In this document: piece by piece, positions 8,400 through 17,605 of the stretch
Layout: each line of letters opens with the position of its first letter
How positions within the stretch are numbered: the stretch's first letter is position 1
Assembly: GCF_040403615.1 (NCBI RefSeq)
Contig: NZ_JBBAKG010000021.1
Coordinates: 1 to 64,000, forward strand
Length of the DNA: 64,000 nt
Source: Haliscomenobacter sp040403615
Lineage (GTDB): Bacteria > Bacteroidota > Bacteroidia > Chitinophagales > Saprospiraceae
Direction of reading: 5' to 3'
Notes under the pieces: model-generated
Told to the model about the DNA's origin: nothing
The model's database searches: none
The model's input: only the letters and a program-made list of their open reading frames with translations
Position numbers and translations under genes: made by a program

Positions 8400-9749
8400 T
8401 CAACGCCTCCGCTTCATCATCCCTCCGCCACCGGCGGGAGCGCCAGAACCAAAACCTGGCATTTTGCTCATGTTGTGCATCATCTTGCGCATCTGCTCAA
8501 ATTGCTTGATGAACATGTTCACGTCGTTGAGGGTGCGGCCACAGCCGCGGGCAATACGTTGTTTGCGGCTGATGTTGAGCAAATCTGGATTGTTGCGCTC
8601 TTGCGGCGTCATCGATTGAATGATCGCTTCCACCTTTTTAAAAGCGTTGTTGTCGATTTCCACGTTGCGGGTCAGCTTGTCCATGCCCGGTATCATGCCC
8701 ATGATGCTTTTGAGATCCCCCATCTTTTTGATCTGGTTGATCTGCGCCATGAAGTCGTTGAAATCGAATTTATTTTTCTGGATTTTTTTCTCCAGTTTTT
8801 TGGCGAGTTCTTCGTCAAACTGTTCCTGTGCCTTTTCAACGAAGGATACGATGTCCCCCATCCCCAGAATCCGCTGTGCCATCCTGTCTGGATAGAACAT
8901 GTCAAGGGCGTCCATTTTTTCGCCAGTACTGGCAAATTTGATGGGTTTACCCACGGTGTACTTCACCGAAAGTGCCGCCCCACCACGCGTATCGCCGTCC
9001 ATTTTGGTGAGTACCACCCCATCAAAGTTGATGGTTTCGTTGAAAGCCTGTGCGGTATTGACGGCATCCTGACCCGTCATGGAGTCTACTACAAACAAGG
9101 TTTCCTGCGGCAGAATGGCCTCCTTGATGTTTTTGATCTCGGCCATCATTTCTTCGTCGATGGCCAAGCGGCCAGCGGTATCCACGATGACTACGTCGCA
9201 ATTGTTGGCAGTAGCGTATTGTATGGCTTTGAGCGCAATTTGTACCGGATTTTTGCTTTCCGGTTCTTTGTAGATCGGCACGCCGACCTGCTCTGCCAAT
9301 ACCGTCAACTGATCCATGGCCGCAGGACGGTATACGTCACAAGCCACCAACAGTGGACTTTTTTTCTTTTGGGTCTTGAGCCAATTGGCCAATTTACCGC
9401 TGAAGGTCGTTTTACCTGAGCCCTGCAACCCCGCGATCAAGATCACGGTGGGTTTGCCAGTAAGGTTCAATCCTGCGGCCTGGCCGCCCATCAACTCGGT
9501 CAATTGATCCATGACGATCTTGATCATCATCTGACCCGGAGAAACGGATTTGAGCACGTTGTCAGAGCCAAGGGCTTTTTCCTTGACCTTGTCCGTAAAC
9601 TCTTTCGCTATTTTATAACTAACGTCCGCATCAACCAACGCACGGCGAATTTCCTTGATGGACGCAGCTACGTTGATCTCGGTTAACTTGTTTTCACCCT
9701 TGAGTACCTTTAAGGCACCTTCCAAACGTTCACTTAAACTTTCAAGCAT
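8400..9749 (-). CDS. ffh: Signal recognition particle protein Ffh (SRP54 GTPase)
   Basis: A 449-residue SRP GTPase that binds signal sequences of nascent membrane and secreted proteins and hands ribosomes to FtsY at the membrane. Visible are the N-terminal helical domain (1-90), the P-loop GLQGSGKTT (about 108-116), the G3-like DTAGR, the G4 TKMDGDTRGGA and the methionine-rich M domain (about 300-449), which binds 4.5S RNA and signal peptides. The C-terminus ends in a Gly/Met-rich tail with basic residues. Length is normal for the family. A TATATTTG promoter element precedes the start. Confidence 0.98.
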   Translation of the reverse strand: MLESLSERLEGALKVLKGENKLTEINVAASIKEIRRALVDADVSYKIAKEFTDKVKEKALGSDNVLKSVSPGQMMIKIVMDQLTELMGGQAAGLNLTGKPTVILIAGLQGSGKTTFSGKLANWLKTQKKKSPLLVACDVYRPAAMDQLTVLAEQVGVPIYKEPESKNPVQIALKAIQYATANNCDVVIVDTAGRLAIDEEMMAEIKNIKEAILPQETLFVVDSMTGQDAVNTAQAFNETINFDGVVLTKMDGDTRGGAALSVKYTVGKPIKFASTGEKMDALDMFYPDRMAQRILGMGDIVSFVEKAQEQFDEELAKKLEKKIQKNKFDFNDFMAQINQIKKMGDLKSIMGMIPGMDKLTRNVEIDNNAFKKVEAIIQSMTPQERNNPDLLNISRKQRIARGCGRTLNDVNMFIKQFEQMRKMMHNMSKMPGFGSGAPAGGGGMMKRRR

Positions 9750-9774
9750 AATTCACTAGATTAAAAACAGGCAG

Positions 9775-9782
9775 CAAATATA
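9775..9782 (-). promoter_or_regulatory. Putative -7 element of ffh
   Basis: Read on the minus strand this is TATATTTG, a match to the Bacteroidota TAnnTTTG element, 25 bases upstream of the ffh start. The -33 partner is weak (TTTA-like, near 9801). Confidence 0.45.
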
Positions 9783-9956
9783 CGAAAAACATGGAACTGG
9801 TAAAGTGGAAAATGAAATTTTGAGCCGCACAAAATTCATTTAAAAGCCCTCATTGCCTGGTTTCTAAAATTATTGTGCGAAACCTTCCCCAAGAACAGCT
9901 TAATGGTTATATTTAAGCATAAATTTTTTGAACTCCTCAAAAACCCAAATTATCTT

Positions 9957-10802
9957 ATGTCGACAACTACACGGATTTTATTGATCCTGGCGGTTTTGGC
10001 ATTGTACTTTTTCGGTCTGCTCAATTTTTGCTCCCGGCAAATTTGCGAAGCTTGCGGTACAAACCAAACCAATTCAGGAATATTGTCAGATTCAGATTCA
10101 GCTGATACCACGAGGCAATATCCCATCCAATTCAAGTTTGGGGATATGAATCCAGCCAAAGGCCCTGGATTTGACTCCTTGATTACTGCGGTGATGGCAG
10201 GAAACAACGATGATCAAATTTTGGAAATCGTTGGGTTGTTTTACGAAGGTGAAGCAGCACCTGCGGGCTTTGAAACCATGGGCCTTGCCCGGGCAACCGC
10301 AATTCGGGATGCTTTTTTCAAAAACATTCCTGAAGAACGCATTCGCCTGCGTGGTCGCCTGTTGAACACCGCTCCTCCCGCTGACAAAAACGCTTGGTTG
10401 AGCGCTTCGGAATTCAGTTGGGTTGCCAAAGAGAAAGTGATCCCCGAAACGGTAGAAGAAGTGGCCGATGGCGCCATCATCCGTTTCCCATTCAATTCTA
10501 CAGAAAAGGATTACGATCCTAAAGTAGATGCCTACCTTCAAACCTTGGCCAAGCGTGTAGCCAAAACTGGCGAACGCATTGACCTGACCGGGCACACCGA
10601 CAGCAAAGGAGAACCCGATTACAACCTTAAATTGGGACAGAGCCGCGCAGTACAAATTCGCGACCTGCTGGTGAAATTGGGGGTTAAAACAGACCTGATC
10701 AGCACTGCTTCTAAAGGAGAAGCCCTGCCGGTAGCTGCCAATACCACCGAAGAAAACCGCCACAACAACCGTCGGGTTGAAGTGCGCTTGATCAAAAAAT
10801 AA
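9957..10802 (+). CDS. OmpA-family protein with C-terminal peptidoglycan-binding domain
   Basis: A 281-residue envelope protein. The chosen ATG opens a hydrophobic anchor (residues about 5-25); an upstream in-frame start at 9873 would add 28 residues before it. The C-terminal 110 residues form an OmpA domain with TGHTDSKGEPDYN and the terminal NNRRVEVRL, which carry the Asp and Arg that grip peptidoglycan stem peptides. The middle part is a second alpha/beta region that may be a degenerate OmpA-like repeat. It precedes the HhH-repeat gene by 26 bases, and both proteins begin with a membrane anchor, so they probably work together at the envelope. Confidence 0.85.
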   Translation: MSTTTRILLILAVLALYFFGLLNFCSRQICEACGTNQTNSGILSDSDSADTTRQYPIQFKFGDMNPAKGPGFDSLITAVMAGNNDDQILEIVGLFYEGEAAPAGFETMGLARATAIRDAFFKNIPEERIRLRGRLLNTAPPADKNAWLSASEFSWVAKEKVIPETVEEVADGAIIRFPFNSTEKDYDPKVDAYLQTLAKRVAKTGERIDLTGHTDSKGEPDYNLKLGQSRAVQIRDLLVKLGVKTDLISTASKGEALPVAANTTEENRHNNRRVEVRLIKK

Positions 10803-10828
10803 TCCGAAAATCAAAAAACAACCTAGTC

Positions 10829-12562
10829 ATGTTGACAAACATTCTATTGCTACATATTCCAGTTCCGTGCTGGCTTCCTTTATTGTTGGCTTGTATCCTG
10901 CCTTTTTTGCTGGGGCTTTTGTTGGGTTGGCTGCTTTGGGGCAAACGCAAAAATACAGCCGATTCTTCCACCACAGTTTTGACTTCCTCTTCAGAGTCGA
11001 TCCACCGTGCCAGTGAGCTGGAAAAAGAAATGGTAGACCTCCGCTACAAATTGGATGAATGCCACAAAGAAAACGATGAATGGCACAAAAAAACCATGCA
11101 TGCTGAAGCAGAAACTGCTGGTCTGAAAGCCAAATTGGAAGTAACCAACGCCAACCTCGCCGCTTTGGTGGTGGCCGCCGAGAAACCCAACCTTGATTTG
11201 GAATTGGCAGATATCGAGCATGATTCAGCAATGGTAGTAGCTGGTACAGATACCAATGCCTACGCCACTTTGTTTGAAAGCGATAACCTGCAAATTGTAG
11301 AAGGCATTGGCCCCAAGGTTGAAGTGATTTTGGAAAATGCAGGCATCCAAACCTGGGGAGACCTTGGTGGAAAAACACCTGAGGAGCTTCGTGCAATTTT
11401 GGGCGCAGCTGGCCTGGGCATGATGAATCCCGACACCTGGTCTCAACAGGCTCAATTGGCGCATGAGGGCAAATGGGACGAATTGGTTGAGTACCAAAGA
11501 TTCCTGGGTGGTGGCCGCGAAAAAGCAGGCGACTTCAGCAATGATGCCAAGATTGAAAAAATGGCAGCTAAAGTATTGGAACTGCGTAGTGTAGGCTCCG
11601 ATCGGGCAACTTACGGACGCATTTTCCTGGACAACAACCTGCAAATCATCGAAGGCATTGGCCCAAAAGTTGAATCGCTGTTGTATGAAAATGGCATCCG
11701 CAGTTGGGATGACCTGGGTGCTAAATCTTCGGATGAACTCAATACCATTCTTGCCGGAGCAAGCTTGAGCATGATGAATCCCGATTCATGGCCCCGCCAG
11801 GCACAATTGGCCGCAGCCAATGATTGGGATACACTTGCTACACTACAACACAGTCTGGATGCTGGCCGCAGCAATGTAGGCGATGGCGACAACCCTGCCA
11901 AAGTGGACAAACTGGCTGAAAAACTCAGCTCTGCACGTTTGGCCAGCCGCGAAGCAAGCATCAATTACGCCGCAATGTTTGGTACAGACAACCTGCAAAT
12001 CATTGAAGGCATTGGCCCTAAAGTTGCTGCGTTGTTGACCTCCAATGGCATCGCCACCTGGGCAGACCTGGCCAGCAAATCTCCTGATGAAATCAAGCCA
12101 ATTTTGGATGCTGCGGGCTCTGCCTACAAAATGATGGATCCTACTTCCTGGCCACAACAAGCCAAACTGGCTGCGGAAGGCCAATGGTCGGCACTCATCG
12201 AGTTCCAGAAATTCCTGGATGGTGGCAAAGAATCTTCTGGTGATTTTGAAACGCCTTCCAAAGCGGAAGACATGGCGCTGAAAATCCTGGGCTTTAGCAA
12301 CAATCCGGAAGACCTGAAAATTGTAGAAGGCATCGGCCCAAAAATTGAAAGCTTGCTTAAAGCAGCTGGAATCAACAACTGGGACGATCTGGCTACTACT
12401 TTAGTGGCCCGCTTGTACGAAATCCTGGACGCTGCTGGTGAAAACTACCGCCTGGCCAAACCTGCCACTTGGCCACGCCAAGCTGCACTCGCTGCCGAAG
12501 GCCGTTGGGACGAACTGAAAGAATACCAGAAATTCTTGGACAAAGGAAGCAATCCTGCATAA
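10829..12562 (+). CDS. Membrane-anchored protein with coiled coil and four helix-hairpin-helix repeat units
   Basis: A 577-residue protein: a membrane helix at about 14-37, a charged coiled coil at about 60-120, then four homologous units starting near residues 151, 268, 387 and 494. Each unit opens with LQIxEGIGPKVE-type helix-hairpin-helix sequence and closes with a WPxQAxLAAxGxWDxL segment. The EGIGPK hairpin resembles the DUF4332 / flap-endonuclease-like HhH modules, which bind DNA or protein. Units 1-3 are spaced 117-119 residues apart and the last by 107. It shares an operon with the OmpA gene. Function is unknown; DNA binding is only a guess for a membrane-anchored protein. Confidence 0.75.
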   Translation: MLTNILLLHIPVPCWLPLLLACILPFLLGLLLGWLLWGKRKNTADSSTTVLTSSSESIHRASELEKEMVDLRYKLDECHKENDEWHKKTMHAEAETAGLKAKLEVTNANLAALVVAAEKPNLDLELADIEHDSAMVVAGTDTNAYATLFESDNLQIVEGIGPKVEVILENAGIQTWGDLGGKTPEELRAILGAAGLGMMNPDTWSQQAQLAHEGKWDELVEYQRFLGGGREKAGDFSNDAKIEKMAAKVLELRSVGSDRATYGRIFLDNNLQIIEGIGPKVESLLYENGIRSWDDLGAKSSDELNTILAGASLSMMNPDSWPRQAQLAAANDWDTLATLQHSLDAGRSNVGDGDNPAKVDKLAEKLSSARLASREASINYAAMFGTDNLQIIEGIGPKVAALLTSNGIATWADLASKSPDEIKPILDAAGSAYKMMDPTSWPQQAKLAAEGQWSALIEFQKFLDGGKESSGDFETPSKAEDMALKILGFSNNPEDLKIVEGIGPKIESLLKAAGINNWDDLATTLVARLYEILDAAGENYRLAKPATWPRQAALAAEGRWDELKEYQKFLDKGSNPA

Positions 12563-12568
12563 TTAAAT

Positions 12569-12703
12569 ATGTTGAAAAGTTGAAGAGTTGAAAGGTTGAA
12601 GAGTTGTCGGTAGTGCAGAAATCGGAGCCTCAATAGCGTAGCTCAAAACCTGCATTGCCAGACGCTTCAACTTTTCAACTTTCAACCTTTCAACTTTTCA
12701 ACC
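12569..12703. repeat. Inverted heptad-like repeat between genes
   Basis: The left part (about 12569-12606) repeats GTTGAAnAG-type words, and the right part (about 12662-12703) carries their complement, CTTTTCAAC/CTTTCAAC. Together they form a large imperfect hairpin with a non-repetitive middle of about 55 bases. No coding potential. Confidence 0.6.
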
Positions 12704-12712
12704 CTCATAAGT

Positions 12713-13462
12713 ATGTTACCCAAAATCACCCTGGGCTTAGCCCTGTTGCTACTGCCATTGTGTATGATGGCGCAAAAGTCGAACAATCCAGCCGCCAAAG
12801 GCTTCAACGAAGCAGGATCTGACCCCAAAGCCATCGCCATTGCCGATCAAGTCATGGAAGCCATGGGCGGACGCAAAGCCTGGGATGCTACCCGTTACAT
12901 CACCTGGAGTTTTTTTGGCCGCAGAACTTTGTTGTGGGACAAAAAAGAAGGGCAGGTGCGCATCGATGTCCCGGCTGACAAGAGTACCTATATCATTGAC
13001 GTAAACAAGGAAACTGGCCTCATCAAGCACAAAGGTAATGTGATGACCCAACCTGATTCCATCAAAAAATACGCTGGAGTAGCCAAATCCATCTGGATCA
13101 ACGATTCCTACTGGTTGATCATGCCTTATAAAATGAAAGACTCTGGCGTAACCCTCAAGTACAAGGGTGAAATGCCCACCGAAACGGGCGCAGCAGCAGA
13201 GGTACTGGAATTGACCTTTGCCGGTGTTGGCCGCACCCCCGAAAACCGCTATATGGTTTTTGTAGACAAAACGAGCCACCTGGTGGTGCAATGGCATTAC
13301 TTTAAAAACGCGAGTGACGAAAAACCAAGCATCGCAACGCCCTGGGAAAACTACCAGAGACAAGGCAAAATCCTGATTTCAGGCGATCGCGGTGGTAACC
13401 GCAAGCTGACCGATATTCAGGTGTTTGAGAGTGTGCCTAAAGAGAAGTTTACGGTTTTGTAG
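12713..13462 (+). CDS. Secreted protein of unknown function
   Basis: A 249-residue protein with an N-terminal signal peptide (MLPKITLGLALLLLPLCMMA) and probable export to the periplasm. The mature part has a conserved-looking AMGGRKAWDAT near residue 50 and many beta-strand stretches. It resembles a group of Bacteroidota exported proteins (DUF6503-like, from memory and unverified) with a lipocalin- or LolA-like strand pattern. No catalytic motif is visible. It starts 150 bases after the HhH gene across an inverted repeat, so it may or may not share that transcript. Confidence 0.7.
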   Translation: MLPKITLGLALLLLPLCMMAQKSNNPAAKGFNEAGSDPKAIAIADQVMEAMGGRKAWDATRYITWSFFGRRTLLWDKKEGQVRIDVPADKSTYIIDVNKETGLIKHKGNVMTQPDSIKKYAGVAKSIWINDSYWLIMPYKMKDSGVTLKYKGEMPTETGAAAEVLELTFAGVGRTPENRYMVFVDKTSHLVVQWHYFKNASDEKPSIATPWENYQRQGKILISGDRGGNRKLTDIQVFESVPKEKFTVL

Positions 13463-13526
13463 TATGGCGAATCCAAGGATTACAAAAAATTAATAGCATT
13501 TTACAATCCTAATCACATCTGGAATT

Positions 13527-13558
13527 TTGTAACCCGCCGTTGAAACAGCGGGTTACAA
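13527..13558. terminator. Hairpin after the secreted-protein gene
   Basis: TTGTAACCCGC (13527-13537) pairs perfectly with GCGGGTTACAA (13548-13558) around the loop CGTTGAAACA. The same GTAACCC/GTTGAAAC words occur in the large element at 18861-19030. It lies between two convergent genes and may end both. Confidence 0.5.
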
Positions 13559-13597
13559 TTCTAAATGTATTTGAGCGATAAGTCCCCCAAACTCCCG

Positions 13598-16500
13598 TTA
13601 TTTCAACTCCTTCAGCAGTGCGTCAACCGCCGCCTTCAACTGCTCATCTGTTCCTTTTGCCGTATAATCCAGTGAATTATCGACAATGATATCTGGAATA
13701 GCTGGCCCCAATTCCTGATTCTTATCCGTGGTTTTGGTAAACCAGCCGCGGAAAGGCAAGCGCACAAAAGATCCATCAATCAAACCTCGACCTCCAGTCG
13801 AAATCACCGAGCCATTCGTAGTCTGGCCTACCAATTTTCCGATTCCCAGAGATTTATAAGCATGAGAAAAAATCTCGGCGTTCGAATAACTGCCCTCGTT
13901 GCAAATGGCAACCGAAGGCTTTAGCCAGGCTGAAAATACCAGCCGTTCTCCAGTAGGGTAGTAGTCGCGGAACTTTTTCTTGTCTTTTTCCAGGTCTTCA
14001 CTGGCTCCCCGTGGAATGGTGTAGGCGTGTTGCTTGTAGTTGAGGACGGTCATCAGGTAATCGGCGGTAGAGCCACCACCATTGAAGCGCACGTCGATAA
14101 TCAACCCATCCTTGCCATAACCCGCGGCAGTGAACTCTCGTTCTACCTCCTCAAAACTCGGAATATCCATCCCGCGAATGTGAATGTAGCCCAAACGGCC
14201 TTTCGACCACTCCTCAACCAATTTTTTTCGGTTATCAACCCACTCATCATATAAGTTGTCTCCCAGGGTTGAACTAGGACGAATCACCACTTCCCGGCTT
14301 TTGCCGTCGGCACTTTGAACATTGAGCAATACTTTTTCATTCACTTGACCATTCAAGTTTTCATAAAAATTACTCGTTTCATTGTAGGGAATCCCATTCA
14401 CTGCGGTAATCACCTCGCCAGAATTGAGTTGACTGCCAACCTTACTGGCCGGGCTTGCGGGGACGACCCGATTTACCCGCATTCCTTCTTTACCTGGCAT
14501 CAATTCTACACCCAACAATCCAGTGGCTTCCTGTTGGGTTTCCGCACGGTCGGGCGCGGTCAGAGCCATATGGCTGGAATTGATTTCTCCCAGGAGGTAG
14601 TTAAACATATCGCGAAAGTCGTTGTTGGTGGAGGCGTTGACACAGCGCTCACGGTATTTTTGTCTCAAGGCCGTCCAATCGTAACCGTGCATTTTAGGAT
14701 CGTAAAATCCATCCCGAATGGTGCGCCAGGCTTCTTCAAATACTTGCAAGCGCTCGGCGGGATAATCGATTTTCATTTTGGCGATATAGGGCAAACCTTC
14801 GGCAACTCCCGACTTAACATCTACGCGCGAAAATCCTCCTTGTCGGCCATAATACACGTATTTCCCTTCTTTGTCCATTTGCAAACCAAAGGGATTACTG
14901 CCACCCTTGGTGATTTCTTTTAAATCCTTACCGTCCCATTTGACGCTGTACAAATCGCGGCCACGTGCTGTACTGCTCAACGCACTGTAAAAGAAAGTTT
15001 GTCCATCCTTGGAAATGACTACTCCAGTTTCATCTCCAGGAGAACTGGTTACTTGCACCAGTCGTTGGTGAATGTTGTCAAAGTCGATTTGAATGGGTTT
15101 GGATTCTGCTTTGGAGCTATTTTTTCCTGCTCCCGCAGTGGTTTCACTTGGATTTTCTTTTTCAACCCAATCCTGACTCACTTTTTCCCAATCTTCTTTT
15201 TTCAACCAAACAAACCACACATCGGCATTGCGGTTGTTGCGTGATGAGATAAACCCCAATTTGGAGCCATCGGCGCTCCAAAAAGGTTGCGAATCAGTTC
15301 TTGGGTGCATGGTGACATTGACGGGAGCCTTGGAGTTGTCGGCAGCATGGATGAACACTTCGTCGTTGAAGTACAAATCGCCCATGGAGTAAGCAAGCCA
15401 TTTGTTGTCTGGACTCCATGTAACGCCGTTTGCTTCAGTCCAACCATTTACCAACATCTTTTCATTGCTTAGTTTGCCATCGCCAGCAATTTCAACTACA
15501 ATTAAATCTCCCCGCCCTCGCCCATATGCGATTTTCTTACCATCGCCAGAAACCACCGGAGAAGATTCATCTTCCGGGGTATTGGTTAGGCGGATCAATT
15601 CGTGTTTGAGAGACTTAAATGGATTGGGCTCAGCGCGGTCAGCTGAACGCAGCAAGAACAATTCAAAATTTCCATCAATGCGGTCAGAACAAAACACCAA
15701 GGAGGTATCACTCAACCAACTGGGATTCATGTCGCGATTGGGATGATCGGACACATTGACGCTGCGGTTTTTTTCTTTGTCAGCCTCTTTGATAAATACT
15801 TCCCCACGAATGGTATAGGCGATTAACTTTCCATTGGGTGAGATTGCCAATTCGCTTCCTCCGTTGCTTTGGGTTTTTATTTCAGTAGGGTCAAAGCGTT
15901 CATCCGCAGCAATTTGGATGTTGATTTTGGTGCCACTGCCTTTGCCCGCTTTCATGAGGTACAAATTCATGTCTTTTTCAAAAACAATGGTCGACCCATC
16001 GCTTGAAATGCTGAAATGGCGAATGGCTTCGTCTTTAAAAGTAGTCAATTGCTCAGGACTGCCCAGGGCTTGTCCGTTTTCGTTGAGATTGATCCGGTAC
16101 AGGTTGTAGGTGCCTGAAATGGAGCTAAGGAAATACAAAGCACGATTGTTGCCCCAGCGGGGTAAGATGTCGTTGGTTTCAAAAAGCGGCAATTTATTGC
16201 ACTTTTTGCTTTTGGTATCGTAAATCCAGATTTCCCGATTGGCGCTCCCCTTGTAATCTTCCCGAAAAACGGGGTTGATGCTTCCGCGCACCAGGGCGAC
16301 GAAACGGCCGTCGGGAGAATAAGTCGGATCATAAGCTTCTATATCCAACAAACGAGATTCGGTGCCACCGGCAGCATTGATGCCATACACTTCTGGGTGA
16401 CCTCCAATTTGTCGAAACTCCCGATTGGTATTGAATACAATTTGGCTATTTGAAGCCCAGCTCATTACATTGTCCCCTGCGGAATGAAAAGTCAATCGTT

Positions 16501-16798
16501 TGGGATTGCCACCTTCGGAGGGTACCACAAATACATCGTTGTTGCCGTACCGTGCTCCTGAAAAAGCAATTTTTTTGCCATCTGGACTGTAGATGGGATT
16601 TCCTTCGTAGGCTTCATGGATGGTGAGGCGGGTTGCTTTTCCGCCAACGGATGGAACCGTCCAAATATCACCCTGGAATGAAAATGAAATTTGAGAACCA
16701 TCATTATTGATTGCCGGATGGCGCAGCAAAAGATTGGATTGGCCAGATAATGCAATAGAAACAATTGTCAAGGCCAGCAGTGTAACTAGTTTTTGCAT
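13598..16798 (-). CDS. Tricorn-type S41 protease (beta-propeller, PDZ, peptidase)
   Basis: A 1066-residue exported protease. The chosen start opens a signal peptide (MQKLVTLLALTIVSIALSGQ); an in-frame start 117 bases upstream would add an implausible leader. Order: beta-propeller blades of PD40/WD type with repeated SPDGKKIAF-like motifs (about 25-660), a tricorn core, a PDZ domain (near 770-850) and an S41 peptidase domain, with the serine in EGSYSNAEIF near residue 970 and the G/S-rich TTNGSVIS behind it. Archaeal Tricorn degrades peptides from the proteasome; bacterial exported forms are thought to handle oligopeptides in the envelope. Length is normal. Confidence 0.92.
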   Translation of the reverse strand: MQKLVTLLALTIVSIALSGQSNLLLRHPAINNDGSQISFSFQGDIWTVPSVGGKATRLTIHEAYEGNPIYSPDGKKIAFSGARYGNNDVFVVPSEGGNPKRLTFHSAGDNVMSWASNSQIVFNTNREFRQIGGHPEVYGINAAGGTESRLLDIEAYDPTYSPDGRFVALVRGSINPVFREDYKGSANREIWIYDTKSKKCNKLPLFETNDILPRWGNNRALYFLSSISGTYNLYRINLNENGQALGSPEQLTTFKDEAIRHFSISSDGSTIVFEKDMNLYLMKAGKGSGTKINIQIAADERFDPTEIKTQSNGGSELAISPNGKLIAYTIRGEVFIKEADKEKNRSVNVSDHPNRDMNPSWLSDTSLVFCSDRIDGNFELFLLRSADRAEPNPFKSLKHELIRLTNTPEDESSPVVSGDGKKIAYGRGRGDLIVVEIAGDGKLSNEKMLVNGWTEANGVTWSPDNKWLAYSMGDLYFNDEVFIHAADNSKAPVNVTMHPRTDSQPFWSADGSKLGFISSRNNRNADVWFVWLKKEDWEKVSQDWVEKENPSETTAGAGKNSSKAESKPIQIDFDNIHQRLVQVTSSPGDETGVVISKDGQTFFYSALSSTARGRDLYSVKWDGKDLKEITKGGSNPFGLQMDKEGKYVYYGRQGGFSRVDVKSGVAEGLPYIAKMKIDYPAERLQVFEEAWRTIRDGFYDPKMHGYDWTALRQKYRERCVNASTNNDFRDMFNYLLGEINSSHMALTAPDRAETQQEATGLLGVELMPGKEGMRVNRVVPASPASKVGSQLNSGEVITAVNGIPYNETSNFYENLNGQVNEKVLLNVQSADGKSREVVIRPSSTLGDNLYDEWVDNRKKLVEEWSKGRLGYIHIRGMDIPSFEEVEREFTAAGYGKDGLIIDVRFNGGGSTADYLMTVLNYKQHAYTIPRGASEDLEKDKKKFRDYYPTGERLVFSAWLKPSVAICNEGSYSNAEIFSHAYKSLGIGKLVGQTTNGSVISTGGRGLIDGSFVRLPFRGWFTKTTDKNQELGPAIPDIIVDNSLDYTAKGTDEQLKAAVDALLKELK

Positions 16799-17043
16799 GG
16801 TTAGGTTGTGCGTGTAAACAATCAGGTGAAACGGGAAAATTCCCGATAAACAGTCTGCTAATTTAGAGCACACGAACTGATCATAGCCCAATTTTCGCCC
16901 GTTGTATCCATGCAAAAAAAGGTAATTGGGCTATTATTTTTTTGGGTTGAGGTTCAACAGTAAGGAAACGACGTCAAAATTACTCACTGCGCAGGCCACT
17001 TTGTTTAATTCCCACCCCTTAAAAAAATGATGACTCCACTGAT

Positions 17044-17202
17044 ATGGATTGGACTTGTTCATGTATCTTTGATCAACACAAGTTGAGGGCTTTACAATTA
17101 GTCAAAGAATGGGCATCTTTGCATAAACAAGAACTCAGAACCAATTGGGAAACTGCTCAATCAGACAGCCCCCATTTTTTTAAAATTGACCCACTTGAGT
17201 AA
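17044..17202 (+). pseudogene. Truncated DUF4160 gene
   Basis: This 52-codon frame ends in LVKEWASLHKQEL, NWETAQ and KIDPLE, which matches the C-terminal half of DUF4160 proteins as I know them (usually 80-90 residues). The N-terminal half with the H-x-P-P-H-x-H motif is missing, and a stop in the same frame lies at 17020. DUF4160 is commonly found just before DUF2442, as here, in pairs suspected to be toxin-antitoxin-like. The next gene's ATG follows its TAA by one base. Probably a decayed partner. Confidence 0.6.
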
Positions 17203-17203
17203 T

Positions 17204-17485
17204 ATGATCCACCTCATCAAAGAAATTCTCCAAGTCGAGCCTTTCACGGTGACTGTCCGCTACAATACAGGAGAAGTGCTTAGCATCCCATTTAAACAAC
17301 GCTTGCAGAAATGGGCTACTACTGCAGACAGCCCATTCTCCAAGCTGCTTCAAGAAGATTATTTCTCCCAAGTTCAGCTTGATCCAGAGGCCGAAACGCT
17401 GGTATGGCCCAATGGGTTAGATTTTTGTCCCGACACCCTTTATACATGGGCACTTGAGGCCGAGGTAACTCCTGTTTCGCGCTAA
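17204..17485 (+). CDS. DUF2442-domain protein
   Basis: A 93-residue protein that starts at the ATG one base after the stop of the DUF4160 remnant; an upstream GTG/TTG-type extension is less likely given that coupling. It shows the DUF2442 pattern: a hydrophobic strand with a YNTGE turn, SPFSKLLQEDYF, a strand with DPEAETLVWPNG, and LDFCPDTLYTWA at the end. Function is unproven; the family is usually paired with DUF4160. With its partner truncated it may be an orphan. Confidence 0.75.
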   Translation: MIHLIKEILQVEPFTVTVRYNTGEVLSIPFKQRLQKWATTADSPFSKLLQEDYFSQVQLDPEAETLVWPNGLDFCPDTLYTWALEAEVTPVSR

Positions 17486-17498
17486 GGACGCCGTCTTC

Positions 17499-17569
17499 CG
17501 CTTGTTCAAGTCTTCCCCATATACCAGTGTCATCCTATGAAAGTTAATGGGAAAACTTGAGCTAGCCGG
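17499..17569. repeat. Accessory-island hairpin repeat, copy A
   Basis: CGCTTGTTCAAGTCTTCCCC on the left pairs with GGGAAAACTTGAGCTAGC on the right around about 30 bases. It is closely related to copy B at 20121-20194. Both stand directly before unknown low-GC genes. Confidence 0.65.
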
Positions 17570-17605
17570 AATAATTATAGATTAATAGCCAAATTGAAGA
17601 AGCAA

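Noticed and set aside
8349..9419. 356-residue plus-strand open frame
   Set aside because: It lies antisense to ffh, has no family motif, and has a His/Phe/Val-rich composition typical of reverse-strand frames.
10098..10814. 238-residue minus-strand open frame
   Set aside because: It is antisense to the OmpA gene; Phe/Gly-rich composition without motifs.
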